Below, one piece after another: positions 46,569 to 58,640 of a stretch of 64,000 nt of DNA. Position 1 is the stretch's first letter, and each line of letters begins with the position of its first letter. The stretch is from NCBI GenBank assembly GCA_025738555.1, contig JAOVFP010000014.1:2294001-2358000 (forward strand), written 5' to 3'. The notes beneath the pieces are model-generated. The model saw only the letters and a program-made list of their open reading frames with translations. It had not been told where the DNA came from and ran no database searches. This DNA is from Cyathus striatus (taxonomy: Eukaryota > Basidiomycota > Agaricomycetes > Agaricales > Nidulariaceae). The translations under genes and the position numbers were made by a program.

Positions 46569-48141
46569 GCCCCCACTATTCCCTTCGTCCAGCATGCTTC
46601 CAACTGAACGTTTCATTAAGAAACGGGGCTCACAGCTGATATCGTCTATGTTCAATAATGTGTATGTCGTCCTTTGCCGTTTAGATGGTCCAACTTAAGT
46701 ATGATGAACTCACGACTCATTAGCTTCTATGGTATTGCTATGGTGCGTATTCACTCAACTACCACTAAAACTTCATGATAACTTACAGCCGTCATTTGTA
46801 GTGCATGGTTTTTCAGTATTTTCGTGATCATGCACATCGCGACAATCTAAATATAAAGCTAGTAGTCCACCTTCTCGCGTGAGTTTTACCACGCTTTTTC
46901 ATTTCGTAATCCTAACTACCGAGTGAACGAATTCCTCTTGCAGGATATCGGCAACACTACAAGTTATATTTGTTAATATTCAAATGTTCTACATATTAGT
47001 TGTATCGTTTGGGAAAAACATGGAAGTAGGCGGAGATATTCATTTGTGTGTCTTTTCACTTAACAACACTGTGGACTGTTCATTCTGATCGTTGTCATCC
47101 TGCGCAGTTCGGTGCCGGTAAAGACTATATATTCTCTCTTACTATCTTCACTCAAGCCTACGCATGTACGTAGGGAAAGTACGCTAGCATTTTCCTAACC
47201 GCATTCATTGCACAAATGTTAGTACATATTTATACCGATTTCTTTGATTATTCTGATTATATGCTGCTTAAGCTTCTATGCAATACGTATATGGGCTAGT
47301 AAGTACGATTTATTTGAACATTACTCGCACTCTTTTGAGCGGACAATTAGTTGGGAGAAATATGGGGTACACAGGAAGGAGATTGAAATTATTGGCGATT
47401 CCAGTGGTATGAGTTTTATTTCCTATGATATTTGCTTTGAAGTACTTATTCGGTAGGTTTTGCTATCTTCAGCACAGCTAGGTGAAGACCTTACATTGCT
47501 TATCAGACTTTAGCTGATGGCGACCCTTCTATTTCGACAGGTGCTGGGCTAGGTGAGGAGTGTACACGATCAGATCTACCCATTTCTAACGGTTATCAGC
47601 GGAAGTCATATTATTGTAGCGTTGGCTCCGCATACTAATTTTCGTCAATATTATAACTTACGTTTATATAGGAAAATCTCCATCACGTTTGAATCATATC
47701 GAAGAAAGAGTCTGCAAATAAGAGTAAATCGCTCTGTATTTCTTTTGTGGATAGCGATATAATCCAACGTAATTTCCAGAACATCATTACTACTCAAGGG
47801 GCTGCCATGACGATCTGTGACGTTGTTATAACAGCATCGATTACATATATTTTGCAAGCATCTCGTTCAGGAATTAATAGGCGGTAAGTCGGTTGGATTT
47901 CAATTACTTACCATTTCCTGAGAACATGCTTCATAGCGCTGATTCTCTAGTTGAGAATCTTATTAAATATGCTATACAGCGGGCAGCAGCAACTAGGTCA
48001 GGAATTCATGCCATTTGCTTACAATATGAAAGCTTACCTCGTATTATCGCTACATCAGTGTCTCTGGTGTTCTCACTATATTTCTGGTACCGAATTTATT
48101 CAACTGGCCTTATGAAACCGCTAAAACCTGGTTTTTAAAGT
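46569..48141 (+). pseudogene. Possible broken multi-exon membrane-protein gene
   Basis: Several short hydrophobic frames lie in order on one strand. ISLIILIICCLSFYAIRIWA is near 47,230. Near 47,930-48,110 are ADSLVENLIKYAIQRAAATR and IIATSVSLVFSLYFWYRIYS. The second resembles the C-terminal domain of a fungal multi-TM family (DUF6534-like: a ..LI.YAI..G..T.. segment followed by a final helix pair). Intervening stops prevent a single model, and short introns could explain only some of them. An ATG at 46,569 is a candidate start. The assignment is tentative. Confidence 0.3.
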
Positions 48142-48825
48142 TCCACTACAATGGCAGCACTTTTTACTTGTGAGTCTTAAAATGTCAATATATGCTATTG
48201 TATAGACTCTAACCAACATAAGTACAGCAGCCTTCCATGCTTAATTAATACACATTGTAAGCATACGATTCATGCGTCCACTTGTAGCATTTCTTATTTG
48301 GTAGTCCATGTTATGTCGGTCATATCCCTGTAAGTCCCCAGCACATTCAATATAGAGCAGACATGATATCGGTCCCAATTTAGATTGATATCACGCGAAA
48401 CCATTCGTGAGCAACTTGATCAATCTCACAATATATCGGATCTGGTACTTGCTACCCGCACTCCAGATGATTATTTGGTTTGTCCGTATCACTTCATGAA
48501 TTTCTATGTTTAACTTATGGTATCCGCTATCTACGTAGGAGGGGTCACCGCAAGCGGGATGTATAGTTCCGCCGTGAGGCGAGGGATATCATTTCTGATT
48601 TATGTACATGTTGATTTATCAAAGGGTCATCGTCATATATTATTATAATAAGTACTGTCAGTAGGTATTGGTTATAAATAATGCTTCCGTCAGTTGTATT
48701 TTATATGTAATTAGTGGACTGGTTTCATCGACGTAGCGTGATAAGGCCACATTCTAAGCGTTCGGCGAGATAAGCGCTCGTCCCTCCGATTGATCCGGAT
48801 TCCCTTGGCAATGCAATGGGCCGCG
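48142..48825. other. No gene seen
   Basis: Spacer without convincing frames. Short palindromic stretches occur, but no terminal repeats could be established. Confidence 0.4.
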
Positions 48826-49135
48826 GCGAATGGCCACACATCAACGGCATGATCAGCCAACTCCCGAGGGGCCCTTCATACTGTTTATTATAATGACACT
48901 GCTAAAGTTGGGACTGCGATTGAACAGATGTACTCACCTTCCAAAGACCGATACTCACGATACACAAGTAATCAATGTTCAACCTCTACATTACACCGTT
49001 CCAGCACCCAGAATTGTTTCCCTATACTAAACAGCTATCCTTCGTTAGCTTTACAGCCATCATGTCTGATAACTATTAAAAAAATACATGCTGAAAACGA
49101 AGATAAATTGTGTATGTATCTGTAGTACCCAGCCA
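48826..49135 (+). repeat. Dispersed block, copy 1
   Basis: Shares with 55,180-55,460 the segments GACACTGCTAA, CTATACTAA(A/G)CAG and GAAGATGAATTGTG-type sequence in the same order. It lies just downstream of membrane-family copy 4, so the block may be part of a duplicated 3' flank. Confidence 0.4.
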
Positions 49136-49163
49136 AAACTTCCAGCTTGGAGAAACTGCGTCA

Positions 49164-50484
49164 TTATACAGAACTTTCAGGTGTCGTTTTCGGTTCTACT
49201 ACGTTGTTCTCAACTTCTTTGGTAATGTTTATTATAATGGGACGCAGAGACATACTTCCAATTGTTTGAACTGGGTTATTTTCGTCCTGCCTCTGTCCTG
49301 CCTCCTTGAGTGACTGGAGTTTTATACAGACAGTTACTGAGTTGAATGTGATACCCTATATATATATCACAATGAACAAGTAAAATATATAGATTTTGTG
49401 AACTGAAGACTTACAACTAATGGTGTAATCCATTCATGTACAATATATTGAGAGTTGTTGTACATGAAGATGGAAACCAAAAATATAAATTCCATTATTA
49501 TCTGTAGAGTGGCAGACTCTATCAAAATCCACATAATGAAGAGTAGTCTTCCTTCCCCAACACGATAGCTGGCTGCATTTCTGTGTGTAATCCAGATCCG
49601 GTAGCTCATGAGTCCAACAGTGATAACACTCAAAGCGAAGGCAACCGAGAGGTATGTCCGGACCAACCAGTCATCTACAATAACACTGAATAAAGTTGAA
49701 CCAACATCAGTATACATTGCAATGCAAATGATGGAGCTAATAACTATTCACAAATGAAATCATAAGGTTGTTAGGACTTGATTATGGCATCGACAACTGG
49801 CAAGAAAAGTGTACGTATATGAATTGCCAGTAATACAACTGGTGCAACAACGACTTTCCAGTCATAGCTCCATAGTACCCATGTACGATATATCTAGCAG
49901 TTTTTAAACAATATCACGGAGACATGTAAAGAGGAAACTCACCGCTACAGCATTACCAAGATCTTGTTGAATCCCAGAAAGAATATCCTTTAGAATATAG
50001 TGCCAAGCATTTATATTGCCAAGGTAAGTATTTGTTTCAGAGGGAGTGGGACCTTTATCAACGAAGCCTTCGAGAAGGCGGTAACAATTAATAGCGAGGT
50101 GAAATGTAGCTATAAAAAACATAAGAGCCGAAATGCCAATCATGACCTTCAAAGTATTCATCATTAAGTCGCTTTAAATCGGATATAAAAATGAATTACC
50201 GACGTATGATTGTCCTGTCTTCGGTTGTTATAGGTGGGATTAAAATACAAGTACAATGTCACTCCGAAGAGGCATAGAAAGAGTCCTGCATTGTGGGTTG
50301 ATAATGTTTACTTCAGAATCATACACTGTAACCAGTCTGTAATGAATCCCTACCATATATAAGTGCCTAAAGCAAAGAGTTAACGTTTAACTGTAGTGTA
50401 ACTCATGCAAACTCTCATGCAAACTTATCTTACCTCAAAGTAAGCTGAGATAAGATATGCTTTTTCAAGAGCGATTTGACCCAT
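49164..50484 (-). CDS. Seven-TM membrane protein family, copy 4 (intact)
   Basis: The best-preserved family copy. Exon 1 is 50,434-50,484 (MGQIALEKAYLISAYFE). A 13-base exon 2 is at 50,354-50,366. Exon 3 encodes LFLCLFGVTLYLYF and exon 4 VMIGISALMFFIATFHLAI. Exon 5 encodes YRTWVLWSYDWKVVVAPVV. A 110-codon exon 6 includes SVITVGLMSYRIWITHRN and LLFIMWILIESATLQIIMEF. The last exon is a 63-codon tail ending TTPESSV at TAA 49,164. All introns have GT..AG ends and the frame is continuous, giving about 317 residues. Seven hydrophobic segments are predicted, with a long cytoplasmic tail. The family is receptor-like by topology, with no known ligand. Two elements inserted upstream (50,554-52,284 and 52,512-53,782) have separated it from its conserved promoter block. 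Confidence 0.8.
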
Positions 50485-51049
50485 AGTCAGGGGTGACTTG
50501 AATGTTTTCAGAGAGGAACTAATGACACCATACATGAATTTATGAGGTCTTTACACTCCCCCCTAAATTCCTTCCGGAGTCCGGACGGAATCCGTGGACT
50601 CCCTGGAAAGTCCGCGGAATTTCCACGGAATTTCCGGCCATTCCACGGACTCCATCCGGACTCCGGGTGGACTTGTTTTGGCAGAGACACCAGCCAAATT
50701 TTAGTTTTCCAGTCCGGGTGCTTTCCAGATGAATTCCATATGGAATCCGGATTATTGGCCAAATTCCGCCTTTCAGCCGGAATTCCGAAGGAATTTGCTA
50801 TACCGGACTCCACCTGGAATCCATATGGATTCCGTGTAGCTTGTATTAATTAGTAGTTTATTACTTATTTTACTTACTTGTATCATAAATAAATTAGTAG
50901 AGCATGGCACAGTTGCATAGTTTGAACCAGGATTGTTGTGATGATTACATAATACCCATTCACATGATAGTGGATAGTGTGCATAACTATTACACTATGG
51001 CTAGCTTGTGCATGGGCACATGCTGTACAGTCCACAACTTCTATGACTA

Positions 51050-51420
51050 TGTCAAGTGTGACACTGTGTGCTGAGTGTGATACTGTGTGCTGAGTGTGAT
51101 ACTATGCATTGAGCATGTCACTATGTGCTGAGTGTGACATGATGCATTGAGTGTGACACCTTGTGTTGAGTGTGACATGATGCATTGAATGTGACACTAC
51201 ACATTGAGTGTGACACTATGCATTAAGTGTGACACTGCATTAAGTGTGACACTGTGTGTTAAGTGTGACACTGTGCATTAAGTGTGACACCATGTGTTGA
51301 GTGTGACATGATGCATTGAATGTGACACTGTGTGTTAAGTGTGACACCATGTGTTGACATGACACCATGTCATTAAGTGTGACACTGCATTAAGTGTGAC
51401 ACTGTGTGTTAAGCGTGACA
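51050..51420 (+). repeat. TGTGACAC minisatellite
   Basis: Imperfect units of about 16-20 bases built around GTGTGACACTGTG, separated by TGTTGAGT, CATTAAGT and similar. They are oriented opposite to the array that follows at 51,423. Confidence 0.8.
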
Positions 51421-51422
51421 CT

Positions 51423-51655
51423 GTGTCACACTTTTCATGTTGTGTCACACTTTTCGTGTTGTGTCACACTTTTCGTGTTGTGTCACACTTTTTGTGTTGT
51501 GTCACACTTTTTGTGTTGTGTCACACTTTTTGTGTTGTGTCACACTTTTTGTGTTGTGTCACACTTTTCGTGTTGTGTCACACTTTTTGTGTTGTGTCAC
51601 ACTTTTTGTGTTGTGTCACACTTTTTGTGTTGTGTCACACTTTTCACATGGTATC
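51423..51655 (+). repeat. 19-base tandem repeat, about 12 copies
   Basis: Units read TGTCACACTTTT(C/T)GTGTTG with only C/T and one A variation, and the register is exact over the array. The core TGTCACAC is the complement of that in the preceding array. Confidence 0.9.
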
Positions 51656-52284
51656 ACACTTTTCACATCATGTCACACTCAACACTTTCACATAGTGTCA
51701 CAGTATCTTTTACATAATGTCACACTTGTCACGTTTGTCACACTTTTTGTAGTGTCACAATATCACAGATGTTGACAGCTGTGACACTATGTGACAAGTG
51801 TGATAATGAAGATGACCCTGATGACTATGACAATGTGAATGTGATATTTGCTTCATTACAACCATGTGTGATACTGTGACACTATGCAATGGTAACTGTA
51901 ACAACTCCAATACTGTGACACTGCAAAAAGTGTGACAAGTATAATACCATGTGAAAATAACTGTGATGATTGCAATACTGTGAGACACTTGATATTGTGA
52001 CACTGTAATACTATGTGACTCTATGGGAAAACAAAGTTATATTTCATTTCCATCAATTTGAAAATTTCTCATTCCACCCGGATTCCACCCAGAAAAAATG
52101 TTCTTTAACATGGACTCAATGTGGACTTTGTCTGGAAATTATCATGTCCATCTGGACTTCATCCGGAAAATCTGTATTCCATGTGGATTCCATCTGGAAA
52201 ATCTGGTTTTCATATGGAGTCCACCCAGAAATTCCGGACATTTTCTTGTCTGTCTGGAGTCCGACCGGAAATTGGGGGGGAGGG

Positions 52285-52511
52285 TAAAGTACTGGAATTT
52301 ATAAATGAAAGTGTGATGTGATCTGGCCCCGTATTGTAGGGATAATGACACTCCTAAATTATACATCAGATCAAGGGGATGGTGGTACGAGGCAGTTCTG
52401 GGGCATTTAAAAGTGCATCAAGGCGAACGATAATGCATCTACGTTAAGTACATAACTGGACCTGCCTTTCTGAAAAAGTAGTGGTTGTTGACTTTGTAAG
52501 TTGGTTGATAT
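52285..52511 (-). promoter_or_regulatory. Displaced upstream block of membrane-family copy 4
   Basis: Read on the minus strand it contains TCCAGTTATGTACTTAACGT and GATGCATTAT, equivalent to the block before copies 2, 3, 5 and the orphan exon. It continues beyond the hAT-like element at 53,791-53,900. In the other copies this block is roughly 140-280 bases from the start codon. Here it is about 1.9 kb away. Confidence 0.5.
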
Positions 52512-53782
52512 TAGGCCTGCGCATGGGTCGACCCACCACCATCCGTTATCCGAATTACGGCTATCCGCTGGATATGGATACGGATCGACGATTATTACGG
52601 ATTTCGGCACCCATCCGTGCCAATCCATGCTACTGTCGGCTATCAGGAAGCTGGCCACACCCAGAATCGGGTCATGGCTCATTCTCCAGCTTCCACATTG
52701 ACTACTTGTACAATTTATCGATACAGTTGGGTACATTGCTATAGTATTTATATAATTTATAAGTATTTAGACTGTTGCTCTCCTGTATATATAGAAATTC
52801 AAGAGTTAGTTGACTACTATAACCAAAATAGGCTAAATCTAAGATGCAGAATCTCACATTTTGGAAAGAAGATAACACTGCAACATTATGCAGTACATCC
52901 AAAGCATACAATCAGGCTATATATATATTTTAAGGCCCTCCAAACTCATTGGAATCAGTTTGGAAATCCCATTCTCACTCGTTTCTATTCTATCTTTGAT
53001 CTACATGAAAGAGTGCTAGTAAGATACAGTTTCAAGGAATATATTGAACTGTCTGTATCCTTCCTACATAATAAATCTATGCTACAAAATTTATAACATA
53101 GAATATACACAATAAATACATTACTATCCATGCTTTACCTTAATTTTAGCAATTTTCCTTTGCTTAAAACTGCAGATATCTCTTGAACCTCTACTTCTCA
53201 TTGTATTATCCTAATACATCAAATATTGGATGCTACAGACAAAATAGAGCACTGTATGAAATCATTATAGGTAGAAGAAATATATATTAATATTTTAAAA
53301 GCATTAGTTGAGTATAATATGCAAGCTATTGCTTCAAATATCCAAATCATTGCTTATCTTGGAAGAAAGATGATATTTCGGCTGTAAAATCCGTTCGGCT
53401 GCTAAACAAGCCGTGGTAATTATTAATAAGGGGTGGCCAGTTTCCCGGTTTTCCCACTTCCCAAGGTCTCACGACAAAAATACTCATAACATCACTCAGA
53501 GTGCCTCAAAAAATACGGTTTAAGTCTTGTATAATTCTATACGAGATATAATATCTAGCACATGTATTTAATTCTAAGTACACAGTCTTTGAAAAGAACA
53601 AATTCGAATTTTCCGCTAATGTGGCCAGGTTCCTGAGCTAATACAGTAAATTTAGATGGGTGCCCCGGATGAGCTAAAAATATCCAAATACCCATGGGAA
53701 ATCATCCAGATCCATCCGAACTTGGCTAAATTCGGATAATATCCGTGGGTATTCGGATACCGGCCATCCATGCGCAGCCTTA
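52512..53782. mobile_element. hAT-like non-autonomous element with 8-bp duplication
   Basis: Starts TAGGCCTGCGCATGG and ends with the near-complement CCATGCGCAGCCTTA. GTTGATAT flanks both ends exactly (52,504-52,511 and 53,783-53,790). Subterminal regions carry inverted TATCCGAAT and CATCCG motifs at both ends. An 8-base duplication and TAGG-type ends with GCGCATGG are typical of hAT elements. Interior frames, including 159 codons at 52,617-53,096, show no transposase motif. Confidence 0.85.
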
Positions 53783-54223
53783 GTTGATATACATCCGGGA
53801 TGTAGGGATATAACATACCTGTGCAAGCAGCCATGATTCATTTATTGTATATAGCAAAGTAAAAATCAGAGCCTCATGAAAAAGTATTGTTTCTCTGGGA
53901 AATCAGAAGTGTGCCCGGAACTTACTGATTTGAGCTTGCACAGTATATGAGGGTGGTTAGTTGATGATTGTCGGCGCGTGCTGCAAGGCACCATGCCACT
54001 ACGTAGTATGCAGCAAGTACGCGGTGTCTGTCTGATTTTTAGTTCGGCGCTGTCCATACAAGTGAGTACTACCAAAGAGTTGCAAGTGTTTTATATAAAT
54101 TATAATTAATTACCGAATAAATCAGCATTTGTAAAGTCACCAAGAAATATTGGATTATGTATATTTAAGTACTAGCAAAAAGTAGATATTAGCATGAACT
54201 ATAAAGAATCCATAGAGTGCAAT

Positions 54224-54844
54224 TTAGAATGAATAGCAATGATGAAAATAATACTTTGTGTAACAGCTAAAGCATTGCCGGAGAGCTTCCTGTGCAAACC
54301 ATACAGGCACATGGTCTCCTAACTTGAGCAGTTCACCTATGTAAGTGAGAATAGGAAGTTCAAGCTGGGTGGTAAAGATTGTTGTTGTTGTGACGTAAGG
54401 TAGGTTTTCACAGTGGGTATATTGGTGTAGACTCACAACCATTCGTTATGCATTAATGATACCTTTGTTTTCTTCTACAGCTAATGTAAATAGATACAGT
54501 CACGAGCCTAATATCAGTGGTATGCGGCAGAAGGATAACTTGGGCAGAAAAAGATGGTGTCTACATTGTCACTGGAACTGAGGGAGAGGGAGATGGTATG
54601 TATCTGCATCGGGATGAAGAAAACTAGTAAGTTTTTCAACGAAAAGATAAACTTAACTTACATTCATTTTCATCCATTCTTTTTCTCTCTATCTCTCTCA
54701 TCTCTCTCCTCCTCTCCCCCTTCTATTCTTTACTTAGGACATTCCTCCTCTCCTGAGTCCCTAGCTTTAGCCTTCCTCTCCTCCTTCGCCGTCCTAGCCC
54801 TCTCCTTCACTGCATATACCTCCCCACGAAATGCCCTCATACAC
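54224..54844 (-). pseudogene. Decayed paralogue of the small Cys-rich gene
   Basis: Minus-strand relative of 42,747-43,286. It begins MRAFRGEVYAVKERARTAKE, keeps the charged segment (EERDERDREKKNG) and the GTAAGT intron, and ends WFAQEALRQCFSCYTKYYFH plus HCYSF. A TAA after EEECPK and a TGA near the end of exon 1 break the frame. The conserved C-terminus matches W-x-AQEA..C-x2-C..HCY of the intact gene. Confidence 0.55.
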
Positions 54845-54865
54845 TAGAACTACACCGAAGCATCT

Positions 54866-55168
54866 TTATTTCTCTACATATAATTTTTCAAGAGAAGGGC
54901 AGTTCTGATTTTTTGATTTCCAAACACTAGCAAACTTGAACTCAGGAAAGTGTGCAAGATGACGAAGTGCCATATATGCCTTCTGTTTTTTCTCACTCAC
55001 ACTGTCGAAAGCCACTTTCATTAAAGCATCTTCAATTCCATGATGGCCTCCTTTAGGAATTTCTAGATGCACCTTCACTGGATATGTCTTTATTCCTACA
55101 GGCATAATCTCGAGATCCTTGACCATCAACAGTCCCAGAGAATGTTTCCAAGGGCCACATATAGCCAT
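54866..55168 (-). CDS. Unrecognised 100-codon frame
   Basis: A minus-strand frame with varied composition, including MPVGIKTYPVKVHLEIPKGG and KKQKAYMALRHLAHFPEFKF. It may be an exon of a larger gene, since no start context or terminator can be tied to it. The family is not recognised. A chance frame is possible. Confidence 0.3.
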   Translation of the reverse strand: MAICGPWKHSLGLLMVKDLEIMPVGIKTYPVKVHLEIPKGGHHGIEDALMKVAFDSVSEKKQKAYMALRHLAHFPEFKFASVWKSKNQNCPSLEKLYVEK

Positions 55169-55179
55169 CTCCCTTGGAG

Positions 55180-55465
55180 GGGCCTTTTATCGTCATACTA
55201 TACTGACACTGCTAACATCAGGAGTGCATTGACTGGATGTGCATTACTCACAATAAACAGGTAATCGATAATCATTCATCAAGCTCTACATCACATGTAT
55301 CACACCAGCTCCCACTGCAACACCTCAAATCTGCTTCCTATACTAAGCAGCCATTCTTCTGTAGCAGCACAACCACCATGCCTCGATCTAATCAAAATCA
55401 TTGCTGATATCTAATAAACAATACAGGTTAAAAATGAAGATGAATTGTGCATGCATCTGGATGTA
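55180..55465 (+). repeat. Dispersed block, copy 2
   Basis: Parallels 48,826-49,135 with about the same order of segments (GACACTGCTAA, CTATACTAAGCAG, AAATGAAGATGAATTGTG). No gene is evident inside. Confidence 0.4.
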
Positions 55466-55499
55466 ACACCTTCCTATAACTTCCCTTCGCATCTAGCAA

Positions 55500-57140
55500 T
55501 CTCTGATGTCCAGATCTGTCTACTTATGGAGATAAGTGATACAATATTAGTTCACACGTTGCACTAAGAATAGTACTTATCAGATCATCTCATGCTTACC
55601 TTTAAACTATGTAACTTGCAGGCTATAGCAATTCTTCACTCAAGTTTTGAAGACTTGACGTGAAAATGCCCTTGCTAGAGTTGCCCTTTTACACATCTTA
55701 GGTAAGGTAGAGGCATTTCATACTCATCTAATGTCATGTCATATGACATTGGTGTGACAAGGACTTATCAGAGCAGGATTCCCACTACAAACCAACCACC
55801 AACCATTTATTTTCATTCATTGTCATTGTCCTTTTCCGCTTTCTCTATAGAAATGCATACTGTAATATTTAAGTAAATGGAGAAGTGGTGTGGAAGTATA
55901 TAGTAGGTATGGCAAAAGTTAGTGCAAGCCCGAGCTCAACCAAGCTAGAGTTGTAGGATTCAAGTAGGATTTCATTAGGAAACTACAGTGAATATGTTTT
56001 CTTTCAGTAGTTCTTTCAAGATAGATTCAGGAAGTTCAAAGAATATGGTGGTGGCGATATTTTCATGCTATCCAAGCTGGATGCAAATTCTATTCAAACC
56101 TGAGCAATACAAATATGTTTCTGACATTTGTATTGAGTTCTTAGCTTTGTATTTCTGATTTATATATCCAATAACTTATCCAAACTCTAATTGAATGTTC
56201 ATCCTTTTATGTGGGCTTACATCCAAATCTCCTAGTTAATCTATGTATACGGCCTTGCAACAACTTCATCATGTACCAATGTGCACATATTTAACCTTGT
56301 CTGATAGTTCACGCTTTCCACATTATTACTGAGAAAAATCAAAATCCACTATGAGGTAGGTAGACAGAAATATATAAATTTGGTGGTCTTATAATTTGTG
56401 GAATGTTTCGTTGTGAATTGTGAACAAGATTTCTTTGGTTTGTCATGCAGAATCATGCCTTTTCACATGACATTAGATGAGTATGTACTGCCCCTACCTT
56501 AGGTGCTTTAGTCAGCACTCAGCTAGATCTTGCAGTCTCGGTTCTACATTCCGGGCCGTGTCCTGTTAGGCTTAGATGCTCTAGGCTTGTCCATAATTCT
56601 ATCTAGTTTCACTTGCCGCTGCTTCACAATGTTAATCCATGTCACAAACCTTACAAAATATAACCATTATAGTAAGTAATAGGATTATGTTTCGGCCTTC
56701 ATGGAAATTATTTTCATTCTGGCTAATGGTATGTAGACAAGCAAACCAAAATGGCAACACCACCAACACACCAAAGGCCATCCCACAGCCAACAGACATA
56801 CCTCCACAACATGTACACACTAGGTATGTTGTGGTGGAATGTGTGGGTGTAGTAATATTTATTTTACCTTGGAATTGTGCCTTAATCTTAGAGATGCCTT
56901 AAGATCCCTTTTATAGTACCAGTGGCACTATAATCCACTATGGGACAGTGCATACCTTACAATGAATTGTGGTATCATTGTAATATTTACAGTACTATCT
57001 TACAATTATCTTACAGTGCATTATTGCGAGAGTAAAGGTTTAATGCCTTCCAAGGTAGATTGGACTTTCATGACATACATCTTTATATGGAACTATCAGG
57101 TGTCCTTCTTAAATCTTCTAAGTCATTCTCAACTTCTTTG
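55500..57140. other. No gene seen
   Basis: AT-rich spacer with short frames on both strands (60-87 codons), none convincing. No terminal repeats were found. Confidence 0.4.
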
Positions 57141-57147
57141 GTAATGT

Positions 57148-58366
57148 TTATATTAATGTGACGCAGAGGCATACTTCCAATGGTTTGAACTGGGTTATTT
57201 GCACTCTGCATCTGCATTCCTGTTTCCTTGAGTGACTGGAGTTGAATGTGATACCCTATATTATATATCCAAGTAAATGAGTAATTAAAATACACAGAGA
57301 GAAATTGTAAGCTGTAGACTTACAACTATTGGTGTAACCCATTCAAGTACAACATATTGAGAGTTGCTGAATGCACAGGCAGAAACCAAAAGTATAAATT
57401 CTGTTATTATCTGGAGAGCAGCAGACTCTATCAAAATCCACATAATGGAGAGCAGTTTCCCATTTCCAACATGATAATTGGCTGAATTTCGGTGTGTAAT
57501 CCAAATCCGGTAGCTCATGAGTCCAACAGTCATAACACTCAAAATGAAGGCAATTGAGTTGTATGTCCTGACCAACCTGTCAAGCACAGTAACACTGAAT
57601 ATTGAACCAACCTCAGTATATGCAGCACAAATGAGGCAGCCAGAAACTATCCATAACTGTGAGCATGAGGTTGCTGGGGAATTGACAACTAGTGAGAATA
57701 GCATACTTACTTGTATTAATTGTAAGTAATATAATTGGCAAAAAAACAACCCTCCAATCATAGCCCCATAGTACCCATGTACGATATGTCTAACAGTTTG
57801 TTTAAATATTACTATGGAGACATGTAAAAGAGGAGTCTCACTGCCGCAGCACCACCAAGATCTTGTTGAATCCCAAGAAGAATATCTTTTAGAATATAGT
57901 GCCAAGCTTTGATATCGCCAAGGTATGCACCCTGTCCAGAAGGAGTGAGATGTTTATCAATGAAGCCTTGGAGAATGCGGTAACAATTAATAGCGAGGTG
58001 CACTGTGGCAATAAAAAACATAATAGCGGAGAAGCTTATCATGACCTTCAAAGTATTCGTCATTAAATTGCTTTTAATCAGATATACAAATTTAATTACC
58101 AATGTATGATTATCCTGTCTTCCCTTGTTATGGGTGTGATTAAAGTACAAGTACAGTGTCACTCCAAAGAGGCTTAGAAAGAGACCTAGGTTGCAGGTCA
58201 ATGTGGACCTCAGAATGTTATACTGCAACCAGTACTGAATCCATACCATACACCAGTCCCTAAAGTCAAAGAGTTAATGTCTAACTGTTGTAAACCTCAT
58301 GCAAACTGATCTTACCTCAAAGCATGCAGAGATAAGGTATGATTTTTCAAAAGAAATTTGACCCAT
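57148..58366 (-). CDS. Seven-TM membrane protein family, copy 5 (altered tail)
   Basis: Exon 1 is 58,316-58,366 (MGQISFEKSYLISACFE). A 13-base exon GGACTGGTGTATG follows, then exon 3 (LFLSLFGVTLYLYF) and exon 4 (VMISFSAIMFFIATVHLAI). Exon 5 encodes YRTWVLWGYDWRVVFLPII. The long exon holds VMTVGLMSYRIWITHRN and LLSIMWILIESAALQIITEF. Splice sites are canonical and the seven-segment core is uninterrupted. In the last exon a deletion of about 22 bases after GITFNS changes the frame, so the tail becomes a Cys-containing sequence ending at TAA 57,148 instead of the family's usual QTIGSMPLR tail. The protein may still fold in the membrane but would have lost the normal cytoplasmic end. Confidence 0.7.
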
Positions 58367-58640
58367 AGTTAGGGCCTAGGGGTGTATTTAATGTTTTCAG
58401 AGAGGAAATTAGGGGGGTTATGCCTCATATTATATGGATCAGGACATGCACTATAAACTGCACATCAGATTGAAGGGGTGGTACAAGGCAGTTCTCGGAC
58501 ACTACAAGGTGTGGTAATGCGAGTAAGAGTGCATCTTCTGGTTCTTATTTAACTGTATAAATGGACCAATATTTCTGAAAAGCAATGACTTTCAACTTGT
58601 CAGTTGGTTGAGTGATATCATCTCTGTTGCAAGCAACCAT
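58367..58640 (-). promoter_or_regulatory. Promoter and upstream block of membrane-family copy 5
   Basis: On the minus strand it contains ATATTGGTCCATTTATACAG near 58,565 and a TATA-like CCATATAATATGAGGCATAA near 58,430. CCTCTCTGAAAACATTAAAT follows just before the start codon. The order matches the upstream regions of copies 2 and 3. Confidence 0.55.

Larger units (their letters stand above)
50554..52284. mobile_element. TA-flanked TIR element with TCCGGA ends and TGTCACA core
   Basis: Begins CACTCCCCCCTAAATTCC and ends, inverted, GGAAATTGGGGGGGAGGG, with TA on both sides. The subterminal 250-300 bases at each end are packed with imperfect GGAATCCGGACTCC-type palindromic motifs. The middle (51,050-52,020) is a TGTGACAC/TGTCACAC minisatellite. 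No transposase frame is present. It sits about 70 bases upstream of the start codon of membrane-family copy 4. Confidence 0.7.

Noticed and set aside
50508..50853. Overlapping 100-codon frames on both strands at the left end of the 50.6-kb element
   Set aside because: Both strands open because of the repeated, palindromic GGAATCCGGA motifs. There is no protein-like composition.
51396..51775. Frames of about 100 codons with repeated CVVSHF/CHTF peptides
   Set aside because: Pure translation of the 19-base tandem repeat in three frames.
52617..53096. 159-codon frame inside the hAT-like element
   Set aside because: No hAT transposase motif, and the sequence is AT-rich with chance-like composition. 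The element ends and duplication indicate a non-autonomous copy.
56632..56902. Overlapping 62- and 87-codon frames
   Set aside because: Opposite-strand shadows of each other without splice context or recognisable segments.
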